64,000 nucleotides of DNA from Streptomyces tibetensis (GCF_007655005.1 NZ_SZVW01000003.1:372001-436000); one strand, 5' to 3'; positions 12,252-23,265 are shown, numbered from the stretch's first letter. Numbers and translations: made by a program. Notes: generated by a model not told the origin, from the letters alone.

Positions 12252-13184
12252 ATGAAGCTCGTCTTCGCCGGTACACCCGAGGTCGCCGTTCCCGCTCTGG
12301 ACGCTCTGCTCGCCTCCGGGCGGCACGAGGTGGCCGCCGTCGTCACGCGGCCCGACGCGCCGGCCGGGCGCGGACGCAGGCTCGTCGCGTCGCCCGTCGC
12401 CGAGCGGGCGGAGGAGGCCGGGATCGAGGTGCTGAAGCCCGCGAAGCCGAAGGACCCCGAGTTCCTGGAGCGGCTGCGGGAGATCGGGCCGGACTGCTGC
12501 CCCGTCGTGGCCTACGGGGCGCTGCTGCCCCGGGTGGCGCTCGACATCCCCGCGCACGGCTGGGTCAATCTGCACTTCTCCCTGCTGCCGGCCTGGCGCG
12601 GTGCCGCGCCCGTGCAGCACGCCATCATGGCCGGCGACGAGATCACCGGGGCGTCGACCTTCCTGATCGAGGAGGGGCTCGACTCCGGTCCGGTGTACGG
12701 GACGGTGACGGAGGAGATCCGGGCCACCGACACCAGCGGGGACCTGCTGACGCGGCTCGCCTTCGCCGGTGCCGGGCTGCTCGCGGCGACCATGGACGGC
12801 ATCGAGGACGGCACGCTGAAGGCCGTACCGCAGCCGGCCGACGGGATCAGCCTCGCTCCGAAGGTCAACGTCGAGGACGCGCACCTGGACTGGAGCGCGC
12901 CCGCGCTGCGGGTCGACCGGATGGTGCGGGGCTGCACCCCGGCCCCCGGTGCCTGGACCACGTTCCGCGGTGAGCGGCTCAAGCTCATCCAGGTCACCCC
13001 CGTGCCCGAGCGGACCGACCTCGCTCCCGGGCAGATCGCCGCCGGGAAGAACAACGTGTACGCGGGCACCGGCTCGTACGGCGTCGAGCTGCTGTGGGTG
13101 CAGGCCCAGGGCAAGAAGCCGATGCGGGCGGCGGACTGGGCGCGCGGGGTGCGGATCGGCGAGGGCGAGCAGCTCGGACAATGA
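12252..13184 (+). CDS. fmt: methionyl-tRNA formyltransferase
   Basis: A 310-residue enzyme that formylates Met-tRNAfMet with 10-formyl-THF, needed for initiation. The N-terminus [20 protein letters not shown] is the family Rossmann start. The catalytic Asn-His-Asp region includes [18 protein letters not shown] near residue 107 (SLLP signature). The C-terminal OB-like tRNA-binding domain runs from about residue 205. ATG at 12252 gives the canonical N-terminus although no good ribosome-binding site is close. rsmB follows downstream, the usual fmt-rsmB order, but separated here by a repeat-filled 356-base gap. The last 18 bases of the gene are repeated about 60 bases downstream. Confidence 0.95.
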   Translation: MKLVFAGTPEVAVPALDALLASGRHEVAAVVTRPDAPAGRGRRLVASPVAERAEEAGIEVLKPAKPKDPEFLERLREIGPDCCPVVAYGALLPRVALDIPAHGWVNLHFSLLPAWRGAAPVQHAIMAGDEITGASTFLIEEGLDSGPVYGTVTEEIRATDTSGDLLTRLAFAGAGLLAATMDGIEDGTLKAVPQPADGISLAPKVNVEDAHLDWSAPALRVDRMVRGCTPAPGAWTTFRGERLKLIQVTPVPERTDLAPGQIAAGKNNVYAGTGSYGVELLWVQAQGKKPMRAADWARGVRIGEGEQLGQ

Positions 13185-13253
13185 GCCAGGGTGGGTCCCG
13201 TTCCCTCACGCGGCCCGGCCAGGGCGAGCAGCTCGGAGGCTGAACCGGGGCTG

Positions 13254-13474
13254 GGCCCTTCGCGCGGCCCGACACCCCGCTGCGGAGCCCCTCGCGCTGC
13301 CCGACACCCGCTGCCGGGCCCTTCGCGCTGCCCGACACCCGCTGCCGGGCCCTTCGCGCTGCCCGACGCCCGTTGCCGGGCCCGTCGCGCGGCCCGACGC
13401 CCGTTGCCGGGCCCGTCGCGCTGCCCGACGCCCGTTGCCGGGCCCGTCGCGTGGCCCGACACCCCGCTGCCGGT
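13254..13474. repeat. seven-copy 31-bp tandem repeat between fmt and rsmB
   Basis: The anchor gcccgac recurs at 13265, 13297, 13328, 13359, 13390, 13421 and 13452, giving a 31-bp period (32 for the first step). The core is gcccgacgcccgttgccggg with c/t and a/g variants. Units alternate cgcgctg, cgcgcgg and cgcgtgg before the core. It lies wholly between fmt and rsmB, with no gene in the gap. There are no spacers, so it is a minisatellite and not a CRISPR array. Confidence 0.85.
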
Positions 13475-13540
13475 TCCTGACCGCGCCCGGCGGCGTAGGC
13501 TGGACGGCGCACTTCTTCTCACCCCCGGAGCACCTTTTTC

Positions 13541-14959
13541 GTGAGCGAACAGCCCCGTCGAGGCCGCACGTCAGGCAAGCCCTACCGTCGGCCCAAGAAG
13601 GACCCCGTCCGCATCCTCGCCTTCGAGGCACTGAGGGCCGTGGACGAGCGGGACGCCTACGCCAACCTCGTACTGCCCCCGCTGCTGCGCAAGGCGCGGG
13701 AGAACGACGACTTCGACGCCCGGGACGCCGCGCTCGCCACCGAGCTGGTGTACGGCACGCTGCGTCGGCAGGGGACGTACGACGCGGTCCTGTCGTCCTG
13801 CGTGGACCGACCGCTCGGGGAGGTCGACCCGCCGGTGCTGGACGTGCTGAGCCTCGGCGCGCACCAGTTGCTCGGCACGCGCATCCCGACGCACGCGGCG
13901 GTGTCCGCCACCGTGGAGCTCGCGCGGGTCGTGCTCGGCGACGGGCGGGCCAAGTTCGTCAACGCCGTGCTGCGCAAGGTCGCGCAGCACGATCTGGACG
14001 GCTGGCTGGAGCGGGTCGCGCCCCCCTACGACGAGGATCCCGAGGACCACCTCTCCGTCGTCCACTCCCATCCGCGGTGGGTGGTGTCCGCGCTGTGGGA
14101 CTCCCTCGGCGGCGGGCGCGACGGCATCGAGGAGCTGCTGCGCGCCGACAACGACCGGCCCGAGGTCACGCTCGTGGCCCGGCCCGGGCGGGCCACCGCG
14201 GAGGAACTGCTCGACGAGGACGCCGCCGTGCCGGGCCGCTGGTCACCCTATGCGGTGCGGCTGACCGAGGGCGGGGAGCCGGGCGCCATCGCGGCCGTGC
14301 GGGACGGGCGTGCGGGCGTGCAGGACGAGGGCAGCCAGCTCGTCGCGATGGCGCTCGCCAACGCGCCCCTGGACGGACCCGACCGGCGCTGGCTGGACGG
14401 ATGCGCGGGGCCCGGCGGCAAGGCCGCGCTGCTCGGCGCGCTGGCTGCCGAGCGGGGCGCCCTGCTCGTCGCCTCCGAGAAGCAGACCCATCGCGCCGGC
14501 CTCGTCGCCAAGGCGCTGGACGGCAATCCCGGGCCGTATCAGGTGATCGCCGCCGACGGGACGCGCCCGGCGTGGCGGCCCGGCAGCTTCGACCGGGTGC
14601 TGGTCGACGTGCCGTGCACCGGCCTCGGCGCCCTGCGCCGCCGCCCCGAGGCACGCTGGCGGCGCCGTCCGCAGGACCTGGAGGGCTTCGCGCCGCTGCA
14701 GCGCGGGCTGCTGCGCACCGCCCTGGAGTCCGTGCGGGTCGGCGGTGTCGTGGGCTACGCGACCTGCTCGCCGCACCTCGCCGAGACCCGGGCCGTCGTC
14801 GCCGACGTGCTCAAGCAGCACCCGGACACCGACCTCCTCGACGCCCGGCCGTTGCTGCCCGGCGTACCGGACCTGGGCGACGGGCCGGACGTGCAGCTGT
14901 GGCCGCATCTGCACGGGACCGACGCGATGTATCTGGCGCTCATTCGCCGGACCGGCTGA
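13541..14959 (+). CDS. rsmB: 16S rRNA m5C967 methyltransferase (RsmB/Sun)
   Basis: A 472-residue RNA methyltransferase with an N-terminal NusB-like RNA-binding domain (about residues 20-150) and a C-terminal Rossmann methyltransferase. LDGCAGPGGKAALLGALAAE near residue 285 binds SAM. DVPCTGLGALRRRPEARWR near 357 and YATCSPHLAETRAVV near 406 hold the two cysteines of the m5C mechanism (catalysis and release). GTG at 13541 has GGAG at 13527-13530, a little distant. The 3' end overlaps the convergent MMPL gene by 20 bases. Confidence 0.94.
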   Translation: MSEQPRRGRTSGKPYRRPKKDPVRILAFEALRAVDERDAYANLVLPPLLRKARENDDFDARDAALATELVYGTLRRQGTYDAVLSSCVDRPLGEVDPPVLDVLSLGAHQLLGTRIPTHAAVSATVELARVVLGDGRAKFVNAVLRKVAQHDLDGWLERVAPPYDEDPEDHLSVVHSHPRWVVSALWDSLGGGRDGIEELLRADNDRPEVTLVARPGRATAEELLDEDAAVPGRWSPYAVRLTEGGEPGAIAAVRDGRAGVQDEGSQLVAMALANAPLDGPDRRWLDGCAGPGGKAALLGALAAERGALLVASEKQTHRAGLVAKALDGNPGPYQVIAADGTRPAWRPGSFDRVLVDVPCTGLGALRRRPEARWRRRPQDLEGFAPLQRGLLRTALESVRVGGVVGYATCSPHLAETRAVVADVLKQHPDTDLLDARPLLPGVPDLGDGPDVQLWPHLHGTDAMYLALIRRTG

Positions 14960-17081
14960 CCCCCGCTCCCACGGCCGCCCGGCCGGGCGCCCCGCCGTCG
15001 TGGCGCGCCAGCCGGTGCGGCCACCACACCTTCGGCCCGACGTCCAGGAACAGCGACGTCACCAGGACCGAGCGGACGATGAAGGTGTCGATGAGGACGC
15101 CGAGGGCGACCGTGAAGCCGATCTCGGCGAAGGCGACCATCGGGAGGGTGCCGAGGGCGGCGAAGGTACCGGCCAGGACCAGCCCGGCCGAGGTGATGAC
15201 CGCGCCGGTGGCGGCGAGGCCCGTGACCACGCCGCCTCTGGTGCCCTGGCGGGCCGCCTCCTCGCGGATGCGCGTGGTCAGGAAGATGTTGTAGTCGATG
15301 CCCAGGGCGACCAGGAAAACGAAGACGAACAGCGGGAAGTCGGTCGCCTCGCCCGCGTAGTCGAAGACGTACCGGAACGCCAGCGCGCTGATGCCGAGCG
15401 CCGCCGCGAAGGAAAGGATCACCGTCCCGACGAGCAGCAGCGGGGCGACCAGGGCGCGCAGCAGGCCGCACAGGATCAGCAGGACGACCACGAGCACCAG
15501 CGGGATGATCAGCACGTTGTCGTGCGTGGTCGCCTCGTCCATGTCCAGCAGGGCCGCCGTACCGCCGCCCACCGCGGCGTCGGCGTCCGGCACCGCGTGC
15601 ACGGCGTCCCGCACCCGCTCCACCGTCTGTTTGGCGGCCTCGCTGTCCGACGGGGCGGTCATGGTGGCCTCGAAGAGGACCTTGCCCTCGAAGGCCGGTC
15701 TCGTGCCGGGCGGCAGACCGAGGGACTGGGGGACCACGCCCGGCGTCCCGGCGACCGCGCGGCCCACCTGCACGGCCTGCGCCTGGTTGCTGACGATGAC
15801 CAGGGGATCACCGCTGCCCGCCGGGAAGTAGCGCGCCGACACCTCCTGGCCGGTGATCGAGTCCGGCTTCCCGGTGAACGCGTCCGCGTTGCCGATGCCC
15901 TCCGCGCGCAGCTGGATCAGACCCAGCGAGCAGAGGGCCAGCGCGAGCGCCGTCACGGCCCAGATCATCCGCGGTCGGCGGGCGATACGGCGCCCGGTGC
16001 GGGCCCAGACGCCGCGCTCGGTCGGGTCGGGCGTCCCGAAGCGCGGCACCACCGGCCAGAAGATCCACCGGCCGAAGATCACCAGCAGGGCCGGGAACAG
16101 GCTCATCATCGCCACCAGGGCGACGGCGACACCGATCGCGGCCACGGGGCCCAGACCGCTCGTCGAGTTCATCTCGGCGGCCAGCAGGACCAGCATGCTC
16201 AGCACGACGGTCGCGCCGGAGGCGAGCACGGCCGGGCCGGCGCGGTGCAGGGCCAGGGCCATCGCCTCGTGCCGGTCCTCGTGCCGGCGCAGTTCCTCCC
16301 GGTAGCGGGCCACCAGCAGCAGGGCGTAGTCCGTCCCCGCCCCGAAGACCAGCACCGTGAGGATGCCGGCGCTCTGGCCGTTGACCGTCAGGCCGCCGTG
16401 CTCGGCCAGCAGGTAGATCAGCGCCTGGGCGGTGAACAGGGCGCAGACCACCGCGATCAGGGGGACCAGCAGCAGGGTCAGGCTGCGGTAGGTGATGAGG
16501 AGCATGACGATGACGACCGCCATCGCCGAGAGCAGCAGGGTCGAGTCGATGCCCTCGAAGGCCTCGGCGAAGTCAGCCGACGTGCCGCCCGGGCCCGTGA
16601 TGTGCACGGACAGTCCCTCACCGCCCGTGCCCACGTCGTCGCGGATGGAGTCCACGGCCGGTGAGATCCGCTCCCACCCCTCCTCGTCCATCAGGATCGG
16701 CACGAAGACCTGCGCCGCCCGCGGGTCGTCCTGCCGGTCGAACACCGGCCCGCGCGTCCGCTCACCGATGATGCCGTGGTCGCCGAGCTGCTTCAGCTGC
16801 CGCACGTCCTCGGCGATCTCCGCACGGTCCTGCGGCGTCAGGCCGCTCTGGCGCGCATAGACGACCACCGCCGGGATCTGCTCCGGCCTGAAGTCCTCGG
16901 AGATCTGCAGCACCTGCGTCGACTCGGCGGACCCGGGCAGCCAGGACGCGGCGTCGTTGTCCTGCGCGTCGGTGAGCTTCATGGCGAGCGGCGCCGCGAC
17001 GACCAGCACGACCACCCAGAAGACCAGCACGAGCCACTTGGCCCGCCGCCCGCAGACCAGGTGAGCGACGCCCTGCTTCAC
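14940..17081 (-). CDS. MMPL family (RND-type) transporter
   Basis: A 713-residue inner-membrane transporter with the two-fold RND layout: one N-terminal helix (WLVLVFWVVVLVVAAPLAM), a periplasmic domain, helices 2-6, a second periplasmic domain and helices 8-12. The proton-relay Asp-Tyr pairs are present in both halves: FGAGTDYALLLVARYREEL and ALGIDYNIFLTTRIREEA. Such proteins export lipids or small hydrophobic metabolites using the proton gradient; the substrate here is unknown. GTG at 17081 is preferred because GGAGGG lies eight bases upstream; a longer frame begins in the rpe upstream region. It is convergent with rsmB and divergent from rpe. Confidence 0.9.
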   Translation of the reverse strand: MKQGVAHLVCGRRAKWLVLVFWVVVLVVAAPLAMKLTDAQDNDAASWLPGSAESTQVLQISEDFRPEQIPAVVVYARQSGLTPQDRAEIAEDVRQLKQLGDHGIIGERTRGPVFDRQDDPRAAQVFVPILMDEEGWERISPAVDSIRDDVGTGGEGLSVHITGPGGTSADFAEAFEGIDSTLLLSAMAVVIVMLLITYRSLTLLLVPLIAVVCALFTAQALIYLLAEHGGLTVNGQSAGILTVLVFGAGTDYALLLVARYREELRRHEDRHEAMALALHRAGPAVLASGATVVLSMLVLLAAEMNSTSGLGPVAAIGVAVALVAMMSLFPALLVIFGRWIFWPVVPRFGTPDPTERGVWARTGRRIARRPRMIWAVTALALALCSLGLIQLRAEGIGNADAFTGKPDSITGQEVSARYFPAGSGDPLVIVSNQAQAVQVGRAVAGTPGVVPQSLGLPPGTRPAFEGKVLFEATMTAPSDSEAAKQTVERVRDAVHAVPDADAAVGGGTAALLDMDEATTHDNVLIIPLVLVVVLLILCGLLRALVAPLLLVGTVILSFAAALGISALAFRYVFDYAGEATDFPLFVFVFLVALGIDYNIFLTTRIREEAARQGTRGGVVTGLAATGAVITSAGLVLAGTFAALGTLPMVAFAEIGFTVALGVLIDTFIVRSVLVTSLFLDVGPKVWWPHRLARHDGGAPGRAAVGAGVSRSGE

Positions 17082-17103
17082 GACGGCCCCCTCCGCGAAG
17101 ACG

Positions 17104-17164
17104 CCCGGTAAGGGGCGCGGGGCTGTGACGTGTGCGGCTCCGCCGCGTGGGCGCGACGAGCCAC
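17104..17164 (-). repeat. copy of a dispersed Streptomyces intergenic repeat
   Basis: Read on the minus strand this is a variant of the widespread gtggctcgtcgcgc...ccccgcgccccttac sequence that I recall from many Streptomyces intergenic regions. It lies just upstream of the MMPL ribosome-binding site. A related copy is at 54344-54410. Confidence 0.5.
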
Positions 17165-17236
17165 ATGAGTCCCGCACCCGACGGACCACCTGGGTCCGAT
17201 GCTCACAACCCCCGCAGGGCATGGCAGTCTTAGGAC

Positions 17237-17923
17237 ATGGCCGCGCAGATCAACCCCAGCATCCTGTCCGCAGACTTCGCCCGCCTCGCGGACGAGGCGA
17301 AGGCCGTGGAAGGAGCCGACTGGCTCCACGTCGACGTCATGGACAACCATTTCGTCCCGAACCTCACGCTCGGCGTGCCGGTCGTAGAGTCGCTGGCCCG
17401 TGCGACGGACACCCCGCTGGACTGCCATCTGATGATCGAGGCCCCCGATCGGTGGGCGCCCCAGTACGTGGAAGCGGGGGCCGGTTCGGTCACCTTCCAC
17501 GTCGAGGCCGCCGCGGCTCCGGTCCGGCTCGCCCGGGAGATCCGTGCCAAGGGCGCCCGCGCCTCGATGGCGCTGAAGCCCGCGACCCCCATCGAGCCGT
17601 ACGAGGACCTGCTCCCCGAGCTCGACATGCTGCTGATCATGACGGTCGAACCGGGCTTCGGGGGACAGGCCTTCCTCGACATCATGCTTCCGAAGATTCG
17701 CCGCACCCGCGAGTTGATCAGCAAGCACGGACTGGAGCTCTGGCTCCAGGTCGACGGCGGAGTTTCCGCTTCCACCATCGAGCGCTGCGCCGACGCCGGA
17801 GCCGACGTCTTCGTGGCCGGATCGGCGGTCTACGGGGCAAACGACCCGGCAGAAGCGGTACGTGCACTACGCACCCAGGCCGAGGCGGCGTCGGCGAAGG
17901 CCACCTGGGCCTGCGACCACTGA
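17237..17923 (+). CDS. rpe: ribulose-phosphate 3-epimerase
   Basis: A 228-residue TIM-barrel enzyme interconverting ribulose-5-P and xylulose-5-P in the pentose phosphate pathway. The signs are [13 protein letters not shown] at the N-terminus, metal ligands in [14 protein letters not shown] and CHLMIE, the phosphate loop VEPGFGGQ, and the catalytic VDGGVS near residue 174. ATG at 17237 gives the canonical start; there is little ribosome-binding sequence, as with several genes here that may be leaderless. It is followed by a SorC-type sugar-phosphate regulator, suggesting linked carbon control. Confidence 0.95.
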   Translation: MAAQINPSILSADFARLADEAKAVEGADWLHVDVMDNHFVPNLTLGVPVVESLARATDTPLDCHLMIEAPDRWAPQYVEAGAGSVTFHVEAAAAPVRLAREIRAKGARASMALKPATPIEPYEDLLPELDMLLIMTVEPGFGGQAFLDIMLPKIRRTRELISKHGLELWLQVDGGVSASTIERCADAGADVFVAGSAVYGANDPAEAVRALRTQAEAASAKATWACDH

Positions 17924-18025
17924 GCCACAGCAAAGTGAACGGCTCTCATCAGGGCTGATCAACCGCGCCACATCTGCAAGGATGAACGGCGAATCCAGAG
18001 TGTGAACAGCAGTGAGGAGAACGCC

Positions 18026-19045
18026 GTGTCGGGTATGTCGGCGGGCCGGTCAGCCATGCGGATGGGACCCGCTGAGCTGGTGCAGGCGGCGGCCATGGCC
18101 CGCCGCTTCTACCTCGAGGGCAAGTCCAAGATCCAGATCGCGGAGGAGTTCGGCGTCAGCCGCTTCAAGGTGGCCCGGGTCCTGGAAACCGCTCTCGAAC
18201 GGGATCTCGTGCGTATCGAGATCCGTGTGCCGGCCGAACTGGACGCCGAGCGCTCGGACGCGCTCCGCGCCCGCTACGGCCTCAGGCACGCCGTCGTGGT
18301 CGAGTCTCCGGCCGAGGCCGAGGAGAGCCCCGACCCCGAGAACCTGGGAGAAGTGGCCGCCGACCTGCTCGGCGAACTGGTCGACGAGGGGGATGTGCTG
18401 GGCCTGGCCTGGGGCCGCTCCACCATCCACATGGCGGCGGCGCTCGACCGGCTGCCACCCTGCACGGTGGTGCAGCTGACGGGTGTCTACGACGCCGGGA
18501 CCGCCGAGCGCGGCTCGGTGGAGGCCGTGCGCCGCGCCGCCCAGGTGTCCGGCGGCGACGCCCACCCCATCTACGCCCCGATGCTGCTGCCCGACGCGGC
18601 CACGGCCACGGCCCTGCGCAACCAGACGGGAATCGCCCGGGCCTTCGAGCACTTCGACAAGGTCACCGTCGCCTGTGTCTCCATCGGCTCCTGGGAGCCG
18701 GGCATCTCCACGGTGCACGACATGCTCAGCGACGAGGAGCGCGCGCACTACGCCTCTCTCGGTGTCGCCGCCGAGATGTCCGCGCACCTCTTCGACGCCG
18801 ACGGCCGCCGGGTCGGCCGCGACCTGGGCGAGCGGTGCATCACCGTCAAGGCCGACCAGCTCCGGCGGATCCCCGAGGTCGTCGCGATCGCGGGCGGGCA
18901 GCGCAAGGGGCCCGCGATCGACGCGGTGCTGCGGTCCGGGCTCGTGACCAGCCTGGTCACGGACACGTCGGCCGCCGACTATCTGATGACGGCCGGACCG
19001 GCGCCGAAGAATGCGCTCAACAGGTCCGACCCGGACGGGGTCTGA
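18026..19045 (+). CDS. SorC/DeoR-type sugar-binding transcriptional regulator
   Basis: A 339-residue regulator. An N-terminal helix-turn-helix (KSKIQIAEEFGVSRFKVARV, near residues 30-50) precedes a SorC-type sugar-phosphate-binding domain with the LAWGRSTIHMAA substrate loop near residue 130. These proteins sense phosphorylated sugars and control carbohydrate genes. The GTG at 18026 is chosen over the one at 18002 because GAGGAG lies six bases before it. rpe is upstream and a barstar-like gene follows after three bases. The target is unknown; rpe or central sugar-phosphate genes are guesses. Confidence 0.87.
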   Translation: MSGMSAGRSAMRMGPAELVQAAAMARRFYLEGKSKIQIAEEFGVSRFKVARVLETALERDLVRIEIRVPAELDAERSDALRARYGLRHAVVVESPAEAEESPDPENLGEVAADLLGELVDEGDVLGLAWGRSTIHMAAALDRLPPCTVVQLTGVYDAGTAERGSVEAVRRAAQVSGGDAHPIYAPMLLPDAATATALRNQTGIARAFEHFDKVTVACVSIGSWEPGISTVHDMLSDEERAHYASLGVAAEMSAHLFDADGRRVGRDLGERCITVKADQLRRIPEVVAIAGGQRKGPAIDAVLRSGLVTSLVTDTSAADYLMTAGPAPKNALNRSDPDGV

Positions 19046-19048
19046 CGA

Positions 19049-19420
19049 GTGGCCGGCCAGGCGCACGACGTGCACGACCCGGCGGGCCGGATCGTGCTCG
19101 TCCTGGACCTGGACGGGGTCACGGACAAGGCGGGCCTCATGGACCGCTGCGCCCGTGACCTGGCCCTGCCCGACTGGTTCGGCCGCAACTGGGACGCCCT
19201 CGCCGACTGCCTCTCCGACCCCGCCCTCTATCCCGAGGGGGCCGGGGAGCGGGGGCTGCTGGTCGTCGTGCGGGGCTGGCGGACGTACGCCGAGGAGCGG
19301 CCCGAGGAGTGGCAGGTCGCCGAGGAGATCTTCGCCGAGGCGACGGACCGGGGACCCGGGCTGTTCGTGACCCTCGGCCTTGGAGAATCCTCCGAGACGC
19401 CCCCTGACCAGCCTGGATGA
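19049..19420 (+). CDS. barstar family ribonuclease inhibitor-like protein
   Basis: A 123-residue acidic protein with the barstar fold signature: an N-terminal strand (IVLVLDLDGVTDKAGLMDRC) followed by LPDWFGRNWDALADCLSD, in which the Asn-Trp-Asp-Ala-Leu helix is the family mark. Barstars bind and block barnase-type ribonucleases. No barnase-like gene is seen nearby, so the partner, if any, is elsewhere or lost. GTG at 19049 starts three bases after the regulator stop, so the two are probably one transcript. Confidence 0.85.
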   Translation: MAGQAHDVHDPAGRIVLVLDLDGVTDKAGLMDRCARDLALPDWFGRNWDALADCLSDPALYPEGAGERGLLVVVRGWRTYAEERPEEWQVAEEIFAEATDRGPGLFVTLGLGESSETPPDQPG

Positions 19421-20971
<1,551 letters not shown>

Positions 20972-20989
20972 CGCCCAATCCCCTGTCAG

Positions 20990-21029
20990 CGGCCCCCGTC
21001 GACCCGCCCCGCGGGAAAAACGGGGGCCG
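20990..21029 (+). terminator. terminator of guaB1
   Basis: A perfect 10-bp stem (20990-20999 with 21020-21029) encloses a 20-base loop that can itself pair (cccgc/gcggg). A short T run follows. It separates guaB1 from the GNAT gene. Confidence 0.65.
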
Positions 21030-21059
21030 TTTCGCGCACGCGGACCCTACCGTCGGCGC

Positions 21060-21554
21060 ATGGAGATCGCCGAGTGCAGGACCGAGGACATCGAGGCGCT
21101 GGAGCGCCACATGCCGTCGCACAGCGCCGACGGCAGTCATGCCGCCCGCTTCGCACGGCAGCGGGCGGGGGAGAGCACCTATCTGATCCCGTGGCGGGAG
21201 GGCAGTCCGGTGGGCCATGCGGAGATCCGCTGGACCGGCTGCGAGGCGCCGGAGGTGCAAGCCGCTCTACCCGGGTGCCCGGAGATCAACGGCCTCTTCG
21301 TCTGGCCCGCATCGCTCCGCTCCCGGGGCGTCGGCACCGCGCTGGTGCACACCGCCGAGCGGCTGGCGCGGGAACGAGGTATCGGCGCGATGGGCCTCGG
21401 CGTCGGGGACGACAACCCCCGCGCGGCCGCGCTCTACGCCAGGCTCGGCTATCTGCCCACCGTGGCGTACGTCGACCGTTGGGTCCACCTGACCGCCGAG
21501 GGCGTTCGACAGGAGCGGGCCGATTCCTGCGTGTTCCTCGTGAAAGCCCTCTGA
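21060..21554 (+). CDS. GNAT family N-acetyltransferase
   Basis: A 164-residue acetyltransferase. INGLFVWPASLRSRGVGTAL holds the acetyl-CoA pyrophosphate loop (RSRGVGTA) near residue 85, and GVGDDNPRAAALYARLGY is the typical C-terminal GNAT motif near 121. The substrate cannot be told. ATG at 21060 is six bases after tacCGT (21049-21054), a TANNNT -10, so it may be leaderless; no ribosome-binding site is present. It stands alone between guaB1 and the amino-acid module. Confidence 0.85.
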   Translation: MEIAECRTEDIEALERHMPSHSADGSHAARFARQRAGESTYLIPWREGSPVGHAEIRWTGCEAPEVQAALPGCPEINGLFVWPASLRSRGVGTALVHTAERLARERGIGAMGLGVGDDNPRAAALYARLGYLPTVAYVDRWVHLTAEGVRQERADSCVFLVKAL

Positions 21555-21617
21555 CGGCTCCCTGATGCAACACTCGACAGCCGTCCCGCAACGAACACCC
21601 GCCCATCCCCCGGTAAC

Positions 21618-21682
21618 GCAATGATCTTGCAGGTACGCGCAAGGTTGCTGCATTTCACCAGCAACGCCGATGCTCGTAGGCT
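21618..21682 (+). promoter_or_regulatory. promoter with inverted-repeat operators upstream of the APC permease
   Basis: GCAA-N5-TTGC (21618-21630) is followed by a perfect GTTGCTG-N8-CAGCAAC repeat (21644-21650 with 21659-21665). A promoter overlaps it: TTCACC at 21654-21659, 17 bases, TAGGCT at 21677-21682. The repeat covers the -35. A further GCAACGAA is at 21588-21595. The neighbouring AsnC regulator is the obvious candidate to bind here. Confidence 0.55.
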
Positions 21683-21785
21683 GTCGCCTCGTACGTGGCG
21701 TGGCGGGGACTCCGCTCGGTGGGTCCCTGCTCAAGGGTGCCCGCGGTCCCCGCCGGCCTGACCGGCAGCGATAAGGAGCCAGCGC

Positions 21786-23255
21786 GTGCTCGACCAAGGC
21801 GCACCCCCGCAGAACCCAGGCCCCACGGCGGCCTCCCGACCCCCCGGCGTCGGCGCACGCCTCATGCGCCGCAAGCCGGTGGAACGCCTGGTCGCGGAGG
21901 GTGGTCAGGGCGAGGGTGGGTCACTGCGCCGCACCCTCGGGCTGTGGCAGCTGACCATGATCAGCATCGGCGCCACGCTCGGCACCGGCATCTTCGTCGT
22001 CCTCGGCGAGGCCGTCCCCAAGGCGGGCCCGGCCGTCACCCTCTCCTTCGTGATCGCCGGTCTCACGGCCCTGTTCTCGGCCCTGTCCTACGCCGAGCTG
22101 GCCGGCACCATCCCGGTCGCCGGCTCCTCGTACTCGTATGCGTACGCAACGATGGGCGAGCTGATCGCCTGGATATGCGGCTGGTGCCTGGTCCTGGAGT
22201 ACGGCGTGTCGGTGGCCGCCGTCGCCGTCGGCTGGGGCGAGTACCTCAACGAACTGCTCGACGGCACCATCGGCGTCACCATCCCGGCCGCCCTGTCCGC
22301 CCCGCCCGGCGACGGCGGCGTGTTCAACCTGCCGGCGCTGATCGTCGTCCTGCTCGCGATGGCGTTCCTGCTGGGCGGTGCCCGCGAGTCCGCCCGCGCC
22401 AACACCGTCATGGTCGTCGTGAAGATCGCCGCGCTGGTGATGTTCTGCGCCATCGGCGTCCAGGGCTTCCGCTCCGGCAACTACGAGAACTTCATGCCGC
22501 TCGGCATGGCGGGCGTCAGCGCCGCCGGTGCCACGCTGTTCTTCTCCTACATCGGCTTCGACGCCGCCTCCACCGCCGGTGAGGAGGCCAAGAACGCCCA
22601 GCGCGATCTGCCCCGCGCGATCATGCTGTCGCTGGTCATCGTCACCGCGCTGTACGTCCTCGTCGCCGCCGTAGCCGTCGGTGCCAAGCCCTGGAAGGGC
22701 TTCACCGACTCCGAGGCCGCCCTCGCCCAGATCATGCGCGAGGTCACCGGACAGACCTTCTGGGGCACCCTGCTGGCGTTCTGCGCCGTCATCGCCATCG
22801 CGAGCGTCGTCCTCACCGTGCTGTACGGCCAGACCCGCATCCTGTTCGCCATGTCCCGCGACGGTCTTGTGCCCAAGGTGTTCGCCAGGGTCCACCCGAA
22901 GACCGGCGCCCCCCGCGCCAACACCCTGATCGTGTCGCTGTTCTGCGGTGTCCTGGCCGCCGCGATCCCGCTCGGGCAGCTCGCCGACGCCACCAGCATC
23001 GGCACCCTGTTCGCCTTCGCCCTCGTCAACGTGGCCGTCGTCGTGCTGCGCCGGACCAAGCCGGACATGCCGCGCACCTTCCGGGTGCCGCTCTCCCCGG
23101 TCCTGCCCGCGCTGGGTTTCGCCTTCTGCATCTGGATGATGGGCAGCCTGTCGACCGTGACCTGGGTGGTCTTCGGTGTCTGGATGGCCGCCGGGCTCGT
23201 GTTCTACTTCCTGTACGGCTACCGCCGATCCCGACTCGCGCCATCCGAAAAGTGA
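21786..23255 (+). CDS. APC family amino-acid permease
   Basis: A 489-residue, 12-helix amino-acid transporter. After a hydrophilic N-terminal tail, helix 1 carries the unwound glycine motif SIGATLGTGIFVVLG near residue 60. FFSYIGFDAASTAGEEAKNAQRDLP near 255 is the CAT/YfnA-type signature, and GQTRILFAMSRDGLVP near 355 follows. This subgroup often carries cationic amino acids. GTG at 21786 has AAGGAG eight bases upstream. It lies 10 bases before an AsnC gene, likely the same operon, and near a lysine/arginine-type monooxygenase, so uptake of a basic amino acid is a fair inference. Confidence 0.9.
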   Translation: MLDQGAPPQNPGPTAASRPPGVGARLMRRKPVERLVAEGGQGEGGSLRRTLGLWQLTMISIGATLGTGIFVVLGEAVPKAGPAVTLSFVIAGLTALFSALSYAELAGTIPVAGSSYSYAYATMGELIAWICGWCLVLEYGVSVAAVAVGWGEYLNELLDGTIGVTIPAALSAPPGDGGVFNLPALIVVLLAMAFLLGGARESARANTVMVVVKIAALVMFCAIGVQGFRSGNYENFMPLGMAGVSAAGATLFFSYIGFDAASTAGEEAKNAQRDLPRAIMLSLVIVTALYVLVAAVAVGAKPWKGFTDSEAALAQIMREVTGQTFWGTLLAFCAVIAIASVVLTVLYGQTRILFAMSRDGLVPKVFARVHPKTGAPRANTLIVSLFCGVLAAAIPLGQLADATSIGTLFAFALVNVAVVVLRRTKPDMPRTFRVPLSPVLPALGFAFCIWMMGSLSTVTWVVFGVWMAAGLVFYFLYGYRRSRLAPSEK

Positions 23256-23265
23256 ACGACCCACT

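Noticed and set aside
13254..13474. CRISPR array
   Set aside because: The 31-bp units are directly adjacent with no spacers, and no cas genes are present.
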